DNA of 64,000 bases from NCBI RefSeq assembly GCF_002017865.1, contig NZ_MTJN01000002.1, positions 3,224,001 through 3,288,000 of the forward strand, in the 5' to 3' direction. The position numbers and the translations under genes were made by a program. Positions 8,242-18,149 of the stretch are shown here, piece by piece. The notes under the pieces are model-generated. The model saw nothing but the letters and a program-made list of their open reading frames with translations, did not search any database and was not told the DNA's origin. The DNA comes from Rhodoferax fermentans. Lineage in GTDB: Bacteria; Pseudomonadota; Gammaproteobacteria; Burkholderiales; Burkholderiaceae_C. How positions within the stretch are numbered: position 1 is the stretch's first letter; each line of letters opens with the position of its first letter.

Positions 8242-8760
8242 TTAAAGTTCAAGTTGGTCAAGCCGCTTGTCCACATCGGCCGCAAAACGCTCAACAAACA
8301 TCAGCGCCCGGACCTGGCCCACGGCCTCGGTGTAAGCTTGGCTGCCGTCGATCAGCTGCTCTATTTTTTGCAGCACCTCACGGCTGGCTTGCTGGACCTG
8401 CTGACTGATTTGCTCAAGGTCTTCGGGACTTTCGGCCTCGTCCAGCGCTTCGCGCCAGGCCATTTGCAGCATCAGAAAGGCAGGTGGCATGGCGGTGTTG
8501 TTTTCGGCATTGACCGGCGCACCGTGCAACTCACAAAGGTAGGCCGCGCGTTTGAGCGGGTCTTTGAGGCGCTGGTAGGCCTCGTTGATACGCACAGACC
8601 ACTGCATGGCGATGCGTTGCGCCGCTGCGCCCTGGTCGGCAAACTTGTCCGGGTGGGCCTGGCGCTGCAGGTCTTTCCAGCGCGCATCGATCTGCGTTTT
8701 GTCCTGGGCATAGGTCTGCGCGAGGCCAAACAGCTCAAAGTCGTTGGATTGGAGATTCAC
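8242..8760 (-). CDS. hscB: Co-chaperone HscB (J-domain protein)
   Basis: J-protein that delivers IscU to HscA. An N-terminal J domain carries the invariant HPDKF, with [13 protein letters not shown] before it and [19 protein letters not shown] after it. A C-terminal three-helix IscU-binding domain follows ([18 protein letters not shown] region). I chose the GTG at 8760, which overlaps the iscA stop as GTGA and gives the usual N terminus (V/M)[12 protein letters not shown]. The longer ATG start at 8787 would put nine unrelated residues in front. The GTGA overlap implies coupled translation. Confidence 0.93.
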   Translation of the reverse strand: MNLQSNDFELFGLAQTYAQDKTQIDARWKDLQRQAHPDKFADQGAAAQRIAMQWSVRINEAYQRLKDPLKRAAYLCELHGAPVNAENNTAMPPAFLMLQMAWREALDEAESPEDLEQISQQVQQASREVLQKIEQLIDGSQAYTEAVGQVRALMFVERFAADVDKRLDQLEL

Positions 8761-9080
8761 ACCCGAAAAGACTCGCCGCATCCGCAACGGTCTCTCTCAT
8801 TGGGGTTGTTGAACTTGAAGCCTTCGTTCAAGCCTTCACGCGCAAAGTCGAGTTCGGTGCCATCGAGGTACACATAACTCTTGGGGTCGATCATGATCTT
8901 GACGCCGGGTGCGTCGAGCACCATGTCGTCCTCCCCCACGGAGTCCACATATTCCAGCGTGTAGGCCATGCCTGAGCAGCCGGTGGTTTTGACACCCAGG
9001 CGCACACCCACCCCCTGGCCACGCTTGGTCAGGTAGCGGGCAAGCTGCGCGAGCGCCTTGTCAGTGAGCGTAATTGCCAT
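8757..9080 (-). CDS. iscA: Iron-sulfur cluster assembly protein IscA
   Basis: A-type carrier that passes clusters to apoproteins. The three conserved cysteines are Cys35 (TTGCSGMAY), Cys99 and Cys101 (DRCGCGESF). 107 residues is exactly the family size. It lies between iscU (66 bp upstream) and hscB (4-bp overlap). Confidence 0.96.
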   Translation of the reverse strand: MAITLTDKALAQLARYLTKRGQGVGVRLGVKTTGCSGMAYTLEYVDSVGEDDMVLDAPGVKIMIDPKSYVYLDGTELDFAREGLNEGFKFNNPNERDRCGCGESFRV

Positions 9081-9146
9081 GATGTCTTAAGAGGTCTGTT
9101 CAGGCTGACACCGCTGCCGGGTCAGGCCGGGTGTCGCCAGGAAGAA

Positions 9147-9545
9147 TTAAGCCGCTTGTGTTTCTGTGTGTTTTTGGCGGTAGTCATTGACGGCCGCCTT
9201 GATGGCGTCTTCCGCCAAGATCGAACAGTGGATTTTGACAGGTGGCAGGGCCAATTCTTCGGCAATCTCGCTATTTTTCAGCGCAGCGGCTTGGTCCAGC
9301 GTTTTGCCCTTGACCCATTCGGTGACCAAAGAGCTTGACGCGATGGCCGAACCACAGCCGTAGGTCTTGAAACGGGCGTCTTCGATCACGCCGGTTTCGG
9401 CATTGACCTTGATCTGCAACTTCATCACATCACCACAGGCCGGCGCACCGACCATGCCGGTGCCCACCGAGTCATCACCCTTGTCAAACGAGCCAACATT
9501 GCGGGGGTTTTCGTAGTGGTCGACTACTTTTTCAGAATATGCCAT
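9147..9545 (-). CDS. iscU: Iron-sulfur cluster scaffold IscU
   Basis: Scaffold on which IscS-derived sulfur and iron are assembled. Cys37 (APACGDVM), Cys64 (YGCGSAIASSS) and Cys107 are the ligands. LPPVKIHCSILAEDAI contains the HscA-binding LPPVK motif. The start MAYSEKVVDHYENPRNVG is canonical and follows a good GGAGAA-type Shine-Dalgarno; an upstream in-frame extension has no IscU homology and was discarded. 132 residues. It is separated from iscS by 133 bp containing a strong hairpin repeat. Confidence 0.96.
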   Translation of the reverse strand: MAYSEKVVDHYENPRNVGSFDKGDDSVGTGMVGAPACGDVMKLQIKVNAETGVIEDARFKTYGCGSAIASSSLVTEWVKGKTLDQAAALKNSEIAEELALPPVKIHCSILAEDAIKAAVNDYRQKHTETQAA

Positions 9546-9621
9546 GGTGTTTCTCCTACTTAAATCTGTCTCAAAAACGCGGCCTAAACCAGAGATGCCG
9601 TGGAACCGGCTTTGCCGGGCC

Positions 9622-9658
9622 GCTGGCATCGCCCCCTTGAGGGGGAGGCGGCGCCAGC
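9622..9658. repeat. Nested hairpin element between iscS and iscU
   Basis: Three nested complementary blocks: GCTGGC/GCCAGC outside, CGCC/GGCG next, and CCCCCTTGAGGGGG inside. A second small hairpin (CCGGCTTTGCCGG, 9606-9618) lies just left of it. The whole stretch resembles a repeat I recall near gene ends in Comamonadaceae. On the transcript it would form a very stable structure just after iscS, able to attenuate or protect the mRNA. Confidence 0.6.
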
Positions 9659-9678
9659 CGACACAGGGGTGCTCTTTT

Positions 9679-10899
9679 TTAGTGAGCTGCCCACTGAATC
9701 GTGGAAATATCGATGCCTTCTTTGTACATGTCCCACAAGGGGCTGAGTTCGCGCAGCTTGGCCACATTGACCTTGATGGTTTCCACCGCAAAGTCGATGT
9801 CGGCCTCGGTGGTCCAGCGGCCAATCGTCATACGCAGGCTGCTGTGGGCCAGCTCGTCACTGCGGCCCAGGGCGCGCAGCACATAACTGGGTTCCAGGCT
9901 GGCCGAGGTACAGGCTGAACCGCTTGACACGGCCAGGCCCTTGATGCCCATGATCAGCGACTCGCCTTCGACGTAGTTGAAGCTCATGTTGAGGTTGTGC
10001 GGCACACGCTGGGTCAGGTGGCCGTTGATGAACACCTGTTCAATGCCTTGCAGGCCCGCCAGCATGCGGTCATGCAAGGCCTGAATGCGCTTGTTTTCCT
10101 CGGCCATTTCTTCCTTGGCAATGCGGTAAGCCTCGCCCATGCCCACGATCTGGTGGGTTGGTAAGGTGCCGCTGCGCATGCCGCGTTCATGGCCACCACC
10201 ATGCATCTGCGCTTCGATGCGGATGCGTGGTTTACGACGCACAAACAGGGCACCAATGCCTTTGGGGCCATAGGTCTTGTGGGAGGTCAGGCTCATCAAG
10301 TCGACCGGCATCTGGCTGATGTCAAAGGCCACACGGCCGGTGGCCTGGGCTGCATCCACATGGAACACCACACCCTTGCCGCGGCAAATCGCGCCGATGG
10401 CAGCGATGTCCTGGATCACACCAATTTCGTTGTTGACAAACATCACGCTGGCCAGGATGGTGTCAGGGCGGATGGCGGCGGTGAAGGCATCCAGATTGAC
10501 CAAACCGTCCGACTGAACGTCGAGGTAAGTCACCTCAAAACCCTGGCGCTCCAGCTCGCGGCAGGTGTCGAGCACAGCCTTGTGCTCGGTTTTCACCGTG
10601 ATGATGTGCTTGCCCTTGGTCTGGTAGAAGTGCGCGGCACCTTTGAGGGCCAAGTTGTTGGATTCGGTGGCGCCCGAGGTCCAGACAATTTCGCGCGGGT
10701 CAGCACCAATCAGCGCGGCCACATGGCCACGGGCTTGTTCAACGGCGGCTTCTGCCTCCCAGCCCCAGGCGTGGCTACGCGAGGCCGGGTTACCAAAATG
10801 CTCACGCAACCAGGGGATCATCGCGTCCACCACCCGCTGGTCGCAGGGGTTGGTGGCGCTGTAGTCCATATAAATCGGGAAATGTGGGGTGCTGTCCAT
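9679..10899 (-). CDS. iscS: Cysteine desulfurase IscS
   Basis: PLP enzyme that removes sulfur from cysteine for Fe-S clusters and tRNA thiolation. Lys208 in [14 protein letters not shown] is the PLP lysine, His106 in TEHKAVLD stacks on PLP, and Cys330 in [10 protein letters not shown] is the persulfide-forming cysteine. The start [18 protein letters not shown] follows GAAAGAGAG at good spacing; the 29 residues upstream in frame lack homology. 406 residues, family length. 31 bp after iscR. Confidence 0.96.
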   Translation of the reverse strand: MDSTPHFPIYMDYSATNPCDQRVVDAMIPWLREHFGNPASRSHAWGWEAEAAVEQARGHVAALIGADPREIVWTSGATESNNLALKGAAHFYQTKGKHIITVKTEHKAVLDTCRELERQGFEVTYLDVQSDGLVNLDAFTAAIRPDTILASVMFVNNEIGVIQDIAAIGAICRGKGVVFHVDAAQATGRVAFDISQMPVDLMSLTSHKTYGPKGIGALFVRRKPRIRIEAQMHGGGHERGMRSGTLPTHQIVGMGEAYRIAKEEMAEENKRIQALHDRMLAGLQGIEQVFINGHLTQRVPHNLNMSFNYVEGESLIMGIKGLAVSSGSACTSASLEPSYVLRALGRSDELAHSSLRMTIGRWTTEADIDFAVETIKVNVAKLRELSPLWDMYKEGIDISTIQWAAH

Positions 10900-10930
10900 G
10901 GGTGACTCTCTTTCAGGTTGAAGAGACAAC

Positions 10931-11467
10931 TTACATTTTTGAGAAGGCGTTGCCCAGGGCAAACACCGAATTGGGCGCGTTGACACGCATCGGCTTGATC
11001 ACCGGCAGGCTGGAGATGGCGCGTTTGAGCGAGGGTTTTTCTTCCATCTGGAAACCCTTGGCCAACTGGTCGTCCACCAGTTTTTGCAGGCTGACCGAGT
11101 CCAGAAACTCAACCATCTTGACGTTGAGCGAGTCCCACAGATCATGGGTCATACAACGGTGACCTTCGCCCAGGCAGTTGCTTTTGCCGCCGCACTGGGT
11201 GGCATCCATGGGCTCGTCGACCGAGCTGATGATCTCGGCCACAGTGATGTTGTTGGCGGGTTTGGCCAAGGTGTAACCACCGCCGGGGCCGCGGGTGGAC
11301 TCCACCAGGGCATGGCGGCGCAGCTTGCCAAACAGCTGCTCCAGATACGACAGGGAAATTTGTTGGCGCTGGCTGATGGCCGCCAGGGTGACCGGTCCAT
11401 TGGCCTGACGCAGGCCCAGATCAATCATCGCGGTAACCGCAAAACGGCCTTTGGTGGTGAGACGCAT
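10931..11467 (-). CDS. iscR: Iron-sulfur cluster regulator IscR
   Basis: Rrf2-family repressor of the isc operon that senses cluster status by binding a [2Fe-2S] cluster. N-terminal winged helix [19 protein letters not shown], recognition region [19 protein letters not shown], wing [11 protein letters not shown]. Cluster ligands are Cys92, Cys98, Cys105 and probably His108 (the loop between the second and third Cys is one residue longer than in E. coli). The start ATG at 11467 follows AGGAG. First gene of the operon, with a type-1 IscR operator upstream. Confidence 0.95.
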   Translation of the reverse strand: MRLTTKGRFAVTAMIDLGLRQANGPVTLAAISQRQQISLSYLEQLFGKLRRHALVESTRGPGGGYTLAKPANNITVAEIISSVDEPMDATQCGGKSNCLGEGHRCMTHDLWDSLNVKMVEFLDSVSLQKLVDDQLAKGFQMEEKPSLKRAISSLPVIKPMRVNAPNSVFALGNAFSKM

Positions 11468-11506
11468 GGCAAACTCCTGACATTCGGTTAAAAACCAGCC
11501 GACTGG

Positions 11507-11531
11507 GTTGTCGACTAACGGAGTCAAGTAT
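11507..11531 (-). promoter_or_regulatory. Probable type-1 IscR operator
   Basis: On the minus strand, about 40 bp before iscR, the sequence ATACTTGACTCCGTTAGTCG followed by ACAAC fits the known type-1 IscR pattern ATAsyyGACTrwwwyAGTCrr at nearly all positions. TTGACT within it could double as a -35 element, but I cannot settle a -10. Holo-IscR binding here would give feedback repression of iscRSUA-hscBA-fdx. Confidence 0.65.
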
Positions 11532-11605
11532 AGCAAAAACCCAGCGCCGCAGTCGGATAAATAGACTGAATGGTAATTTAATAAGGTTATTCCGCAGACA
11601 GGTAC

Positions 11606-11653
11606 AAATTCAATAGCGTTCAGCCCTTGTAATCAAAGGGCCAGAGGCCAATT
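11606..11653. repeat. AGAGGC-type palindromic repeat after uvrB
   Basis: CAATAGCGTTCAGCCCTTG, a short loop, then CAAAGGGCCAGAGGCCAATT. The CCCTTTG/CAAAGGG stem and the right flank AGAGGCCA match the family. It lies 7 bp from the uvrB stop and before the isc promoter region. Orientation is as in all other copies in the window. Confidence 0.7.
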
Positions 11654-11659
11654 CGGCAC

Positions 11660-13789
11660 TTATTTGCCAGCAGGCACCAGCAGCGCGATGTTGTCGCTGC
11701 CTGGCGCACCAAAGGCCTGTTCTTTCAGAATCGCCAGTTGGTCGCGCACCCGTGCGGCCTTCTCGAACTCCAGGTTGCGGGCGTGTTCCATCATGAGTTT
11801 TTCCAGGCGTTTGATCTCGCGTGAGATGTCTTTTTCGCTCATCTCTTCGACCTGGGCACGCTGCATTGCATCGCGCTCGAGCTTCTCGGCCTCTTTGCCC
11901 GCTTTTTCGCTGTAGACGCCGTCGATCAGATCACGGATCTGTTTGACGATGGAGCGCGGCGTGATGCCGTTCTTGAGGTTGTGCGCCACCTGTTTGGCGC
12001 GACGGCGCTGGGTTTCACCGATGGCGCGTTCCATCGAGTCGGTGATCTTGTCGGCGTAGAGGATCGCCCTGCCCTCCAGGTTACGTGCGGCGCGGCCAAT
12101 GGTCTGGATCAGCGAACGTTCGGAGCGCAAAAAACCTTCCTTGTCCGCATCCAAAATCGCCACCAGCGAGACTTCGGGGATGTCCAGGCCTTCACGCAAC
12201 AGGTTGATACCCACCAGCACATCAAACGCACCCAGGCGCAGGTCACGCAGAATTTCGACCCGCTCCACGGTATCGATGTCGCTGTGTAAATAACGCACCT
12301 TGACACCGTTGTCGGTCAGGTAGTCGGTGAGCTGCTCGGCCATGCGTTTGGTCAGCGTGGTGATCAACACCCGCTCGTTTTTCTCGACGCGGATGCGGAT
12401 TTCCTGCAACACATCGTCCACCTGGCTGCTGGCCGGGCGCACTTCGACCTCGGGGTCAACCAGACCTGTCGGGCGCACCAGCTGCTCCACCACCTGCCCG
12501 GCGTGGTCTTTTTCCCACTGCGCGGGAGTGGCCGAGACAAAAATAGCCTGGCGCATGCGGGTCTCGAACTCTTCAAATTTGAGCGGCCGGTTGTCCAGCG
12601 CACTGGGCAGGCGAAAACCGTACTCCACCAGCGTGGTCTTGCGCGAGCGGTCGCCATTGAACATGCCGCCAAACTGGCCGATCAACACGTGCGACTCGTC
12701 GAGGAACATCACCGCGTCTTTGGGCAGGTAGTCGGTCAGGGTGGCGGGAGGTTCACCGGGTGCGGCGCCACTCAGATGGCGCGAGTAGTTCTCGATGCCC
12801 TTGCAGTGGCCAACCTCGGACAACATTTCCAGATCGAACCGGGTGCGTTGCTCCAGGCGCTGGGCTTCCACCAGCTTGCCTTGGCCCACGAACTCCTTGA
12901 CGCGGTCCGCCAGCTCGATCTTGATCGCCTCCACCGCAGACAACACCTGCTCTCTGGGCGTGACGTAATGGCTGCTCGGGTAAACGGTGAAGCGCGGAAT
13001 CTTTTGCCGGATGCGCCCGGTGAGCGGGTCAAACAGCTGCAGGCTCTCAATCTCATCGTCAAACAGCTCAACGCGGATCGCCATCTCGGAATGTTCTGCC
13101 GGAAAGATGTCGATGGTGTCACCACGCACCCGGAACGCACCCCGGCTGAAGTCCATGTCGTTGCGCTGGTACTGCATCCGCACCAGCTGCGCAATCATGT
13201 CGCGCTGGCCCATTTTGTCGCCCGCGCGCAGCGTCATCACCATCTTGTGGTACGCCTCGGGCTGGCCGATACCGTAGATGGCAGAGACGGTGGCCACAAT
13301 CACCACGTCGCGCCGCTCCAACACACTCTTGGTGCAAGACAGGCGCATTTGTTCGATGTGTTCGTTGATCGCCGAGTCTTTTTCGATGAACAAATCGCGC
13401 TGCGGCACGTAGGCCTCGGGCTGGTAGTAGTCGTAATAACTCACGAAGTACTCCACCGCATTCTTCGGAAAAAACTCGCGGAACTCGCTGTACAGCTGTG
13501 CTGCCAGGGTTTTGTTCGGTGCAAACACAATCGCCGGACGCCCCAGGCGCGCGATCACATTGGCCATGGTGAAGGTTTTGCCCGAGCCGGTCACACCCAG
13601 CAAGGTTTGAAACACCTCACCGTCTTCGACACCTTCCACCAATTGCCTGATGGCTTCGGGCTGGTCGCCAGCAGGCGGGTACGGCTGGTACAGCTCAAAC
13701 GGTGAGCCAGGAAAGCTGACGAACTGGCCGCTGCGCGCGGGCTCGGCATCGTCAGGGGAAACCAGGTTCAGCGGGCTCGGTGCGGACAT
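11660..13789 (-). CDS. uvrB: Excinuclease ABC subunit B
   Basis: DNA-damage verification helicase of nucleotide excision repair. Walker A GVTGSGKT at residues 65-72, the beta-hairpin region [20 protein letters not shown], Walker B MFLDESHV, helicase motifs V and VI ([35 protein letters not shown]), and a C-terminal UVR domain ([20 protein letters not shown]) for UvrA/UvrC contact. 709 residues. It is divergent from tyrB, a common arrangement in this family, with a small membrane-protein gene between. No obvious LexA box CTG-N10-CAG upstream. Confidence 0.97.
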   Translation of the reverse strand: MSAPSPLNLVSPDDAEPARSGQFVSFPGSPFELYQPYPPAGDQPEAIRQLVEGVEDGEVFQTLLGVTGSGKTFTMANVIARLGRPAIVFAPNKTLAAQLYSEFREFFPKNAVEYFVSYYDYYQPEAYVPQRDLFIEKDSAINEHIEQMRLSCTKSVLERRDVVIVATVSAIYGIGQPEAYHKMVMTLRAGDKMGQRDMIAQLVRMQYQRNDMDFSRGAFRVRGDTIDIFPAEHSEMAIRVELFDDEIESLQLFDPLTGRIRQKIPRFTVYPSSHYVTPREQVLSAVEAIKIELADRVKEFVGQGKLVEAQRLEQRTRFDLEMLSEVGHCKGIENYSRHLSGAAPGEPPATLTDYLPKDAVMFLDESHVLIGQFGGMFNGDRSRKTTLVEYGFRLPSALDNRPLKFEEFETRMRQAIFVSATPAQWEKDHAGQVVEQLVRPTGLVDPEVEVRPASSQVDDVLQEIRIRVEKNERVLITTLTKRMAEQLTDYLTDNGVKVRYLHSDIDTVERVEILRDLRLGAFDVLVGINLLREGLDIPEVSLVAILDADKEGFLRSERSLIQTIGRAARNLEGRAILYADKITDSMERAIGETQRRRAKQVAHNLKNGITPRSIVKQIRDLIDGVYSEKAGKEAEKLERDAMQRAQVEEMSEKDISREIKRLEKLMMEHARNLEFEKAARVRDQLAILKEQAFGAPGSDNIALLVPAGK

Positions 13790-14011
13790 CTTGGGGTTTT
13801 CACTCGGTCAATAACAGGCGGCCATGTTATCCAATCCTGAGCTCAGACCCCAGTGAAACTCTGCTGAACCACAGCGTGTGGCGCTCCATAACCCTGATCA
13901 CAGCAGGTATTTGCTGAGGCCAACACAGGATGCAGCGTTCATTGGGCGTACTGTTCGGTCTGACAGATGACTGTTGCGTTCACGGTTTTTCCATCCTTTT
14001 GTGAGGTGACT

Positions 14012-14185
14012 ATGCGCTCTGATCTGAACGAGTTTCTGACCAAGTACTTGGCCATCGTGGGGGCTGCGGTGATGCTGGTGGGTTTTGTGGCCTTTGTGGT
14101 CACCGCCTACGACGCAGACCGCGTGGACAACCAGTACTCGGCCCTGCAAGACATCAGCACACCAAGCAGCAGCACCGGGTCCTGA
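14012..14185 (+). CDS. Small single-pass membrane protein, unknown
   Basis: 57 residues from ATG 14012, preceded by a good GAGGTGA Shine-Dalgarno. The N-terminal MRSDLNEFLTKY is followed by one transmembrane helix (LAIVGAAVMLVGFVAFVVTAY) and a short polar tail ending in a Ser/Thr cluster. No family recognised. It lies alone between the divergent uvrB and tyrB; codon use is like its neighbours. The ribosome-binding site and helix make it a credible real gene. Confidence 0.6.
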   Translation: MRSDLNEFLTKYLAIVGAAVMLVGFVAFVVTAYDADRVDNQYSALQDISTPSSSTGS

Positions 14186-14376
14186 GCCGCTGCCCGCGCG
14201 GCAGCAGGCCACGTGACACCTGTGGGTTCTTTGTGGGGCCACTGGGCAGTTGGCTGAATTGATGGAGGCTGGGGGTGCAAAAAGCGGCTTGGGGCGCCTC
14301 TCCTTGTCAGTAAAATGCATGGCTGGCCGGTCACAAGCTGAACGCGCCACCTCACCCCACTCCACAGGACTTTTCC

Positions 14377-15573
14377 ATGTCACTCTTTTCCGCTGTCGAA
14401 ATGGCCCCCCGCGACCCGATTCTGGGTCTCAACGAGCAATTCAACGCCGATACCAACCCCGCCAAGGTCAACCTGGGTGTGGGTGTCTACTTTGATGACA
14501 ACGGCAAGCTGCCGCTGCTGCAATGTGTGCAAGCTTTTGAGAAAACCATGATGGACAAACCCACCGCGCGTGGTTACCTGCCCATCGACGGTATTGCCGC
14601 TTACGACGCAGCGGTCAAAAGCCTGGTGTTTGGCACCGACAGCGAGCCCGTCAAGAGTGGCCGTGTGGCCACCATCCAGGCCCTGGGCGGCACCGGTGGC
14701 CTGAAGATTGGCGCTGACTTCCTGAAAAAGCTCAACCCAACAGCCAAGGTGCTGATCTCTGACCCCAGCTGGGAAAACCACCGCGCGCTGTTCACCAACG
14801 CCGGTTTCACGGTGGAGAGTTACCGCTACTACGACGCCAGCACCCGTGGTCTGAACTTTGCCGGCATGCTGGCCGACCTGAACGCTGCCGCCGCTGGCAC
14901 CGTGGTGGTCTTGCACGCCTGCTGCCACAACCCGACCGGCTACGACATCACCGCCGCCCAATGGGACGAGGTGATTGCGGTGGTCAAGGCCAAGGGTTTG
15001 ACCCCTTTCCTGGACATGGCCTACCAAGGTTTTGGTTACGGCATTCTTGAGGACGGCGCGGTGATTGGCAAGTTTGTCGACGCGGGCCTGGACTTCTTTG
15101 TGTCGACCTCTTTCAGCAAAAGTTTCAGCCTGTACGGCGAACGTGTGGGCGCCCTGTCGGTGTTGTGCGCCAACAAGGAAGAAGCCAGCCGCGTGCTGAG
15201 CCAGCTCAAGATCGTGATCCGCACCAACTACAGCAACCCGCCCACCCATGGCGGCGCGATTGTGGCCGGTGTGTTGGGCAACCCCGAGTTGCGCGCCCTG
15301 TGGGAAGCTGAACTCGGCGAAATGCGTGTGCGCATCAAGGCCATGCGCCAAAAACTGGTCGACGGCCTGAAAGCCGCTGGTGTCAAACAGGACATGAGTT
15401 TCATCACCCAGCAAATCGGCATGTTCAGCTACTCTGGCCTGAGCAAGGACCAGATGGTGCGCCTGCGCAGCGAGTTTGGTGTGTACGGCACCGACACCGG
15501 TCGCATGTGTGTGGCCGCTCTCAACAGCAAAAACATCGACTACGTCTGCGCCAGCATCGCCAAAGTGGTCTGA
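14377..15573 (+). CDS. tyrB: Aromatic/aspartate aminotransferase (class I)
   Basis: PLP-dependent transaminase of the AspC/TyrB subfamily, acting on aspartate and aromatic amino acids. The N terminus MSLFSAVEMAPRDPILGLNE is characteristic. Asn and Asp ligands lie in HNPTGYD and FLDMAYQGFG; Lys248 in STSFSKSFSLYGERVGAL is the PLP lysine, with Arg256 binding phosphate; Arg in TGRMCVAALN binds the substrate carboxylate. 398 residues. Divergent from uvrB. Aspartate versus aromatic preference cannot be decided from sequence alone. Confidence 0.92.
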   Translation: MSLFSAVEMAPRDPILGLNEQFNADTNPAKVNLGVGVYFDDNGKLPLLQCVQAFEKTMMDKPTARGYLPIDGIAAYDAAVKSLVFGTDSEPVKSGRVATIQALGGTGGLKIGADFLKKLNPTAKVLISDPSWENHRALFTNAGFTVESYRYYDASTRGLNFAGMLADLNAAAAGTVVVLHACCHNPTGYDITAAQWDEVIAVVKAKGLTPFLDMAYQGFGYGILEDGAVIGKFVDAGLDFFVSTSFSKSFSLYGERVGALSVLCANKEEASRVLSQLKIVIRTNYSNPPTHGGAIVAGVLGNPELRALWEAELGEMRVRIKAMRQKLVDGLKAAGVKQDMSFITQQIGMFSYSGLSKDQMVRLRSEFGVYGTDTGRMCVAALNSKNIDYVCASIAKVV

Positions 15574-15588
15574 TTCACACATTTAAGT

Positions 15589-15639
15589 AACAAATCGCTG
15601 CCTAGCCCTTATGTATTAAGGGCAGGCAGCTATTTTTTT
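15589..15639. repeat. AGCTAT-type palindromic repeat, likely tyrB terminator
   Basis: CTAGCCCTTAT, short loop, TTAAGGGCAGGCAGCTATTTTTTTA. The stem followed by seven Ts on the + strand has the form of an intrinsic terminator for tyrB, 16 bp after its stop. It also lies just upstream of the next gene's start at 15657. Confidence 0.75.
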
Positions 15640-15656
15640 ATGAGTCAACAACTGCC

Positions 15657-16475
15657 ATGACCAGCCTCAACATCGTCGGCGCGGGCCGTGTGGGCCAGAC
15701 GCTGGGGCGGCTGTGGGCGAGCTCTGGTGTGTTCCAGATCCAGGGCGTGCTGGCCCGCTCGATGGCCAGCGCTCAACAGGCGCGGGACTTCATTGGCACA
15801 GGCCAGCCAGTTGCCAACCTAGGCACCTTGCCGCCCGCCGATGTCTGGGTGTTGTCGGTGCCCGACAGCCAAATCACGCCGGTAGCCCAGGCTTTGGCGG
15901 CCCTGGACAGGCCCCCTGCCCTGGTGTGCCATTGCAGCGGTGCACTGGGGTCAAACGAACTGGCGCCACTGGGCCAACTCGGCTGGCAATTGGCCAGTGC
16001 CCACCCCTTGCTGAGTTTTGCCCAGCCCGAACGGGCGCTGGCCCAATTTGCCGGCACACCCTGTGCGCTGGAAGGCGATGCGACCGCGCTGGCCGTGCTG
16101 GAGGACGCCTTCAGCCGGATCGGTGGGCGCTGTTTTGCCCTGTCTGCGCAGAACAAACTGCTCTACCACGCCGGTGCGGTGTTGGCCACCAACTTTTTGC
16201 CGGTGCTGCAGGACCTGGCCGAACAGCTGTGGCAGCACAGCGGCATGCCCGAAGATCTGGCGCAGCAGATGCGCCGCACGCTGCTGCAGAACGCGGTCAA
16301 CAACATCGTGGCACTGGGCCCGCAGGCGGCGCTGACCGGCCCGGCCGCGCGTGGTGACACAGCCCTGGTGGCTCGGCAACAGCAGGCACTGGCGGACTGG
16401 CAGCCGCAGGTCGGTGAGGCGTATGCCGCCCTGAGCCAGCTGGCAACCCGGCTGTCCCGGCGTTCAAACCCCTGA
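15657..16475 (+). CDS. Rossmann-like and DUF2520 domain protein
   Basis: The N terminus LNIVGAGRVGQTLGRLW is a GxGxxG-type NAD(P)-binding fold. Further on, VWVLSVPDSQI and LVCHCSGALGSNEL resemble the ProC/KPR-like superfamily, and the C-terminal half (LLYHAGAVLATNFLPVLQDLAEQLW, LLQNAVNNIVALGPQAALTGPAARGD) is the DUF2520 helical domain. 272 residues. Members are annotated as oxidoreductases of unknown substrate. It lies 84 bp after tyrB, with a repeat between, and no operon partner that tells its job. Confidence 0.85.
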   Translation: MTSLNIVGAGRVGQTLGRLWASSGVFQIQGVLARSMASAQQARDFIGTGQPVANLGTLPPADVWVLSVPDSQITPVAQALAALDRPPALVCHCSGALGSNELAPLGQLGWQLASAHPLLSFAQPERALAQFAGTPCALEGDATALAVLEDAFSRIGGRCFALSAQNKLLYHAGAVLATNFLPVLQDLAEQLWQHSGMPEDLAQQMRRTLLQNAVNNIVALGPQAALTGPAARGDTALVARQQQALADWQPQVGEAYAALSQLATRLSRRSNP

Positions 16476-16568
16476 AAGGTCTGGACAGACGCACCCTGCC
16501 TCGCTGGTCTGCCTTTCTTTGGCCGCTTGGTGATTCAACCGATGTACTTTTTGGCCAGGACTGCTATA

Positions 16569-16579
16569 TTGCACTGCAA
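16569..16579. promoter_or_regulatory. Palindrome TTGCACTGCAA upstream of phaZ
   Basis: A perfect 11-bp palindrome in TATATTGCACTGCAACATAAA, 26 bp before the depolymerase start. Regulators of PHB metabolism (PhaR) bind TTGC/TGCA-rich palindromes in front of phasin and depolymerase genes, so this is a candidate PhaR site. The match is to a general pattern only. Confidence 0.4.
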
Positions 16580-16604
16580 CATAAATTAACCCAAAGGTGA
16601 CGCC

Positions 16605-18149
16605 GTGCTCTACAAACTTTATGAAACCCAGCGCTCGCTGATGGAGCCACTGACCGACCTGGCCGCGTCGGCTGCCAAGCTGTACGCCAACCCGCGCTCG
16701 ATCTGGGGCATGCACCCGATGTCGCAACGTATTTCTGCGGGTTATGACCTCTTGCACCGCCTGGGCAAGGACTATGAAAAGCCCGAGTTTGGTCTGCGCA
16801 CCGCCGATGTGGACGGTGTCGATGTGGCGATCCATGAACGGGTCGAGCTCAAGAAACCGTTTTGTGAACTGCGCCGATTCAAACGCTTCACCGACGACCA
16901 GGCCACGCTGACCAAACTCAAGGACCAGCCTGCGGTGCTGATTGTGGCGCCGCTGTCTGGCCACTACGCCACCTTGCTGCGCGACACGGTGAAAACCATG
17001 CTCAAGGACCACAAGGTCTACATCACCGACTGGACCAACGCACGCCTGGTGCCGCTGTCCGAGGGGGACTTCCACCTCGACGACTACGTCAACTATGTGC
17101 AGGAGTTCATCCGCCACGTGCAGGCCCGCTACGGCAACTGCCATGTGATGAGTGTCTGCCAGCCCACGGTGCCGGTGCTCGCAGCGGTCTCGCTGATGGC
17201 CAGCCGGGGCGAACTCACGCCCTTGAGCATGGTCATGATGGGCGGCCCGATTGACGCCAGCAAGTCACCGACCAAGGTCAACAACCTGGCGATGAACAAG
17301 CCACTGAGCTGGTTCGAGAACCATGTGATCTACCGTGTGCCCAGCCGCTTTCCTGGCGCCGGGCGCAAGGTTTACCCGGGCTTTTTACAACATTCGGGCT
17401 TTGTCGCGATGAACCCGAGCAACCACGCCCGCAGCCACTACGACTATTTTCAGGACCTGATCAAGGGTGACCGCTCCAGCGCCGAAACCCACCGCAAGTT
17501 CTACGACGAGTACAACGCGGTGCTCGACATGGACGCGCATTACTACCTGCAAACCATCCAGACCGTGTTTCAGGACCTCAAGCTGGTCAACGGCACCTGG
17601 CACGTGCGGGGTGTGGACGGCCAGATCGAACATGTGCGCCCGCAGGACATCACCAAGACCGCGCTGCTCAGTGTGGAAGGTGAACTCGACGATATTTCCG
17701 GCTCGGGCCAGACCGAGGCGGTGCACGGCATCTGCAGCGGTGTGCCCAAAAGCATGCAGGAACACTATGAGGTGGAAGGTGCCGGCCACTACGGCATTTT
17801 TGCCGGGCGGCGCTGGCGCGAAATGGTCTACCCGAAGGTCAAGGCCTTTATCCTGCGTTACCAGCCACCGGTGGCGAGCAGTGTGCCCGCGCTGAGCACC
17901 AGCCCTGCGGTGGCGGCGACACAGACCGAGCTGCCATCGAGCACAGCGGAGCTTGTGGCTGCCACCGCGCCCCAACAAGCAGACGCAGCAACATCTGTTG
18001 CACCAACATCCGCCCCCAAACCAGCGGCCAAGGCCAAAACTGTCAAAGCCAAACCTGTCGCACCCGTCGTCAAAACACCGGCTGCCGACTTGGCACCAGC
18101 TGCAAGCAAACCCGCCGCCCGAAAAAAGGCAATACCCCGTACCGCATGA
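16605..18149 (+). CDS. phaZ: Intracellular polyhydroxyalkanoate depolymerase
   Basis: Mobilises PHB granules. The PHB_depo N-terminal region ([20 protein letters not shown]) and alpha/beta-hydrolase core match the PhaZ1 type of Cupriavidus: nucleophile Cys185 in [10 protein letters not shown] instead of Ser, [12 protein letters not shown] for the acid, and [15 protein letters not shown] for the catalytic His. Residues 1 to about 415 are the usual enzyme. Beyond that is an extra tail of about 100 residues rich in Ala, Pro, Lys and Thr ([16 protein letters not shown]) resembling the histone-like tails of PhaF-type granule proteins. The stop overlaps the next gene as ATGA. Confidence 0.93.
   Translation: MLYKLYETQRSLMEPLTDLAASAAKLYANPRSIWGMHPMSQRISAGYDLLHRLGKDYEKPEFGLRTADVDGVDVAIHERVELKKPFCELRRFKRFTDDQATLTKLKDQPAVLIVAPLSGHYATLLRDTVKTMLKDHKVYITDWTNARLVPLSEGDFHLDDYVNYVQEFIRHVQARYGNCHVMSVCQPTVPVLAAVSLMASRGELTPLSMVMMGGPIDASKSPTKVNNLAMNKPLSWFENHVIYRVPSRFPGAGRKVYPGFLQHSGFVAMNPSNHARSHYDYFQDLIKGDRSSAETHRKFYDEYNAVLDMDAHYYLQTIQTVFQDLKLVNGTWHVRGVDGQIEHVRPQDITKTALLSVEGELDDISGSGQTEAVHGICSGVPKSMQEHYEVEGAGHYGIFAGRRWREMVYPKVKAFILRYQPPVASSVPALSTSPAVAATQTELPSSTAELVAATAPQQADAATSVAPTSAPKPAAKAKTVKAKPVAPVVKTPAADLAPAASKPAARKKAIPRTA

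Noticed and set aside
13790..14011. LexA box for uvrB
   Set aside because: CTGCTGAACCACAG has eight bases between CTG and CAG rather than ten and lacks the AT-rich core.
14380..15582. 400-codon minus-strand frame opposite tyrB
   Set aside because: Antisense shadow of tyrB; composition is His/Gly/Val-rich and no domain is seen.
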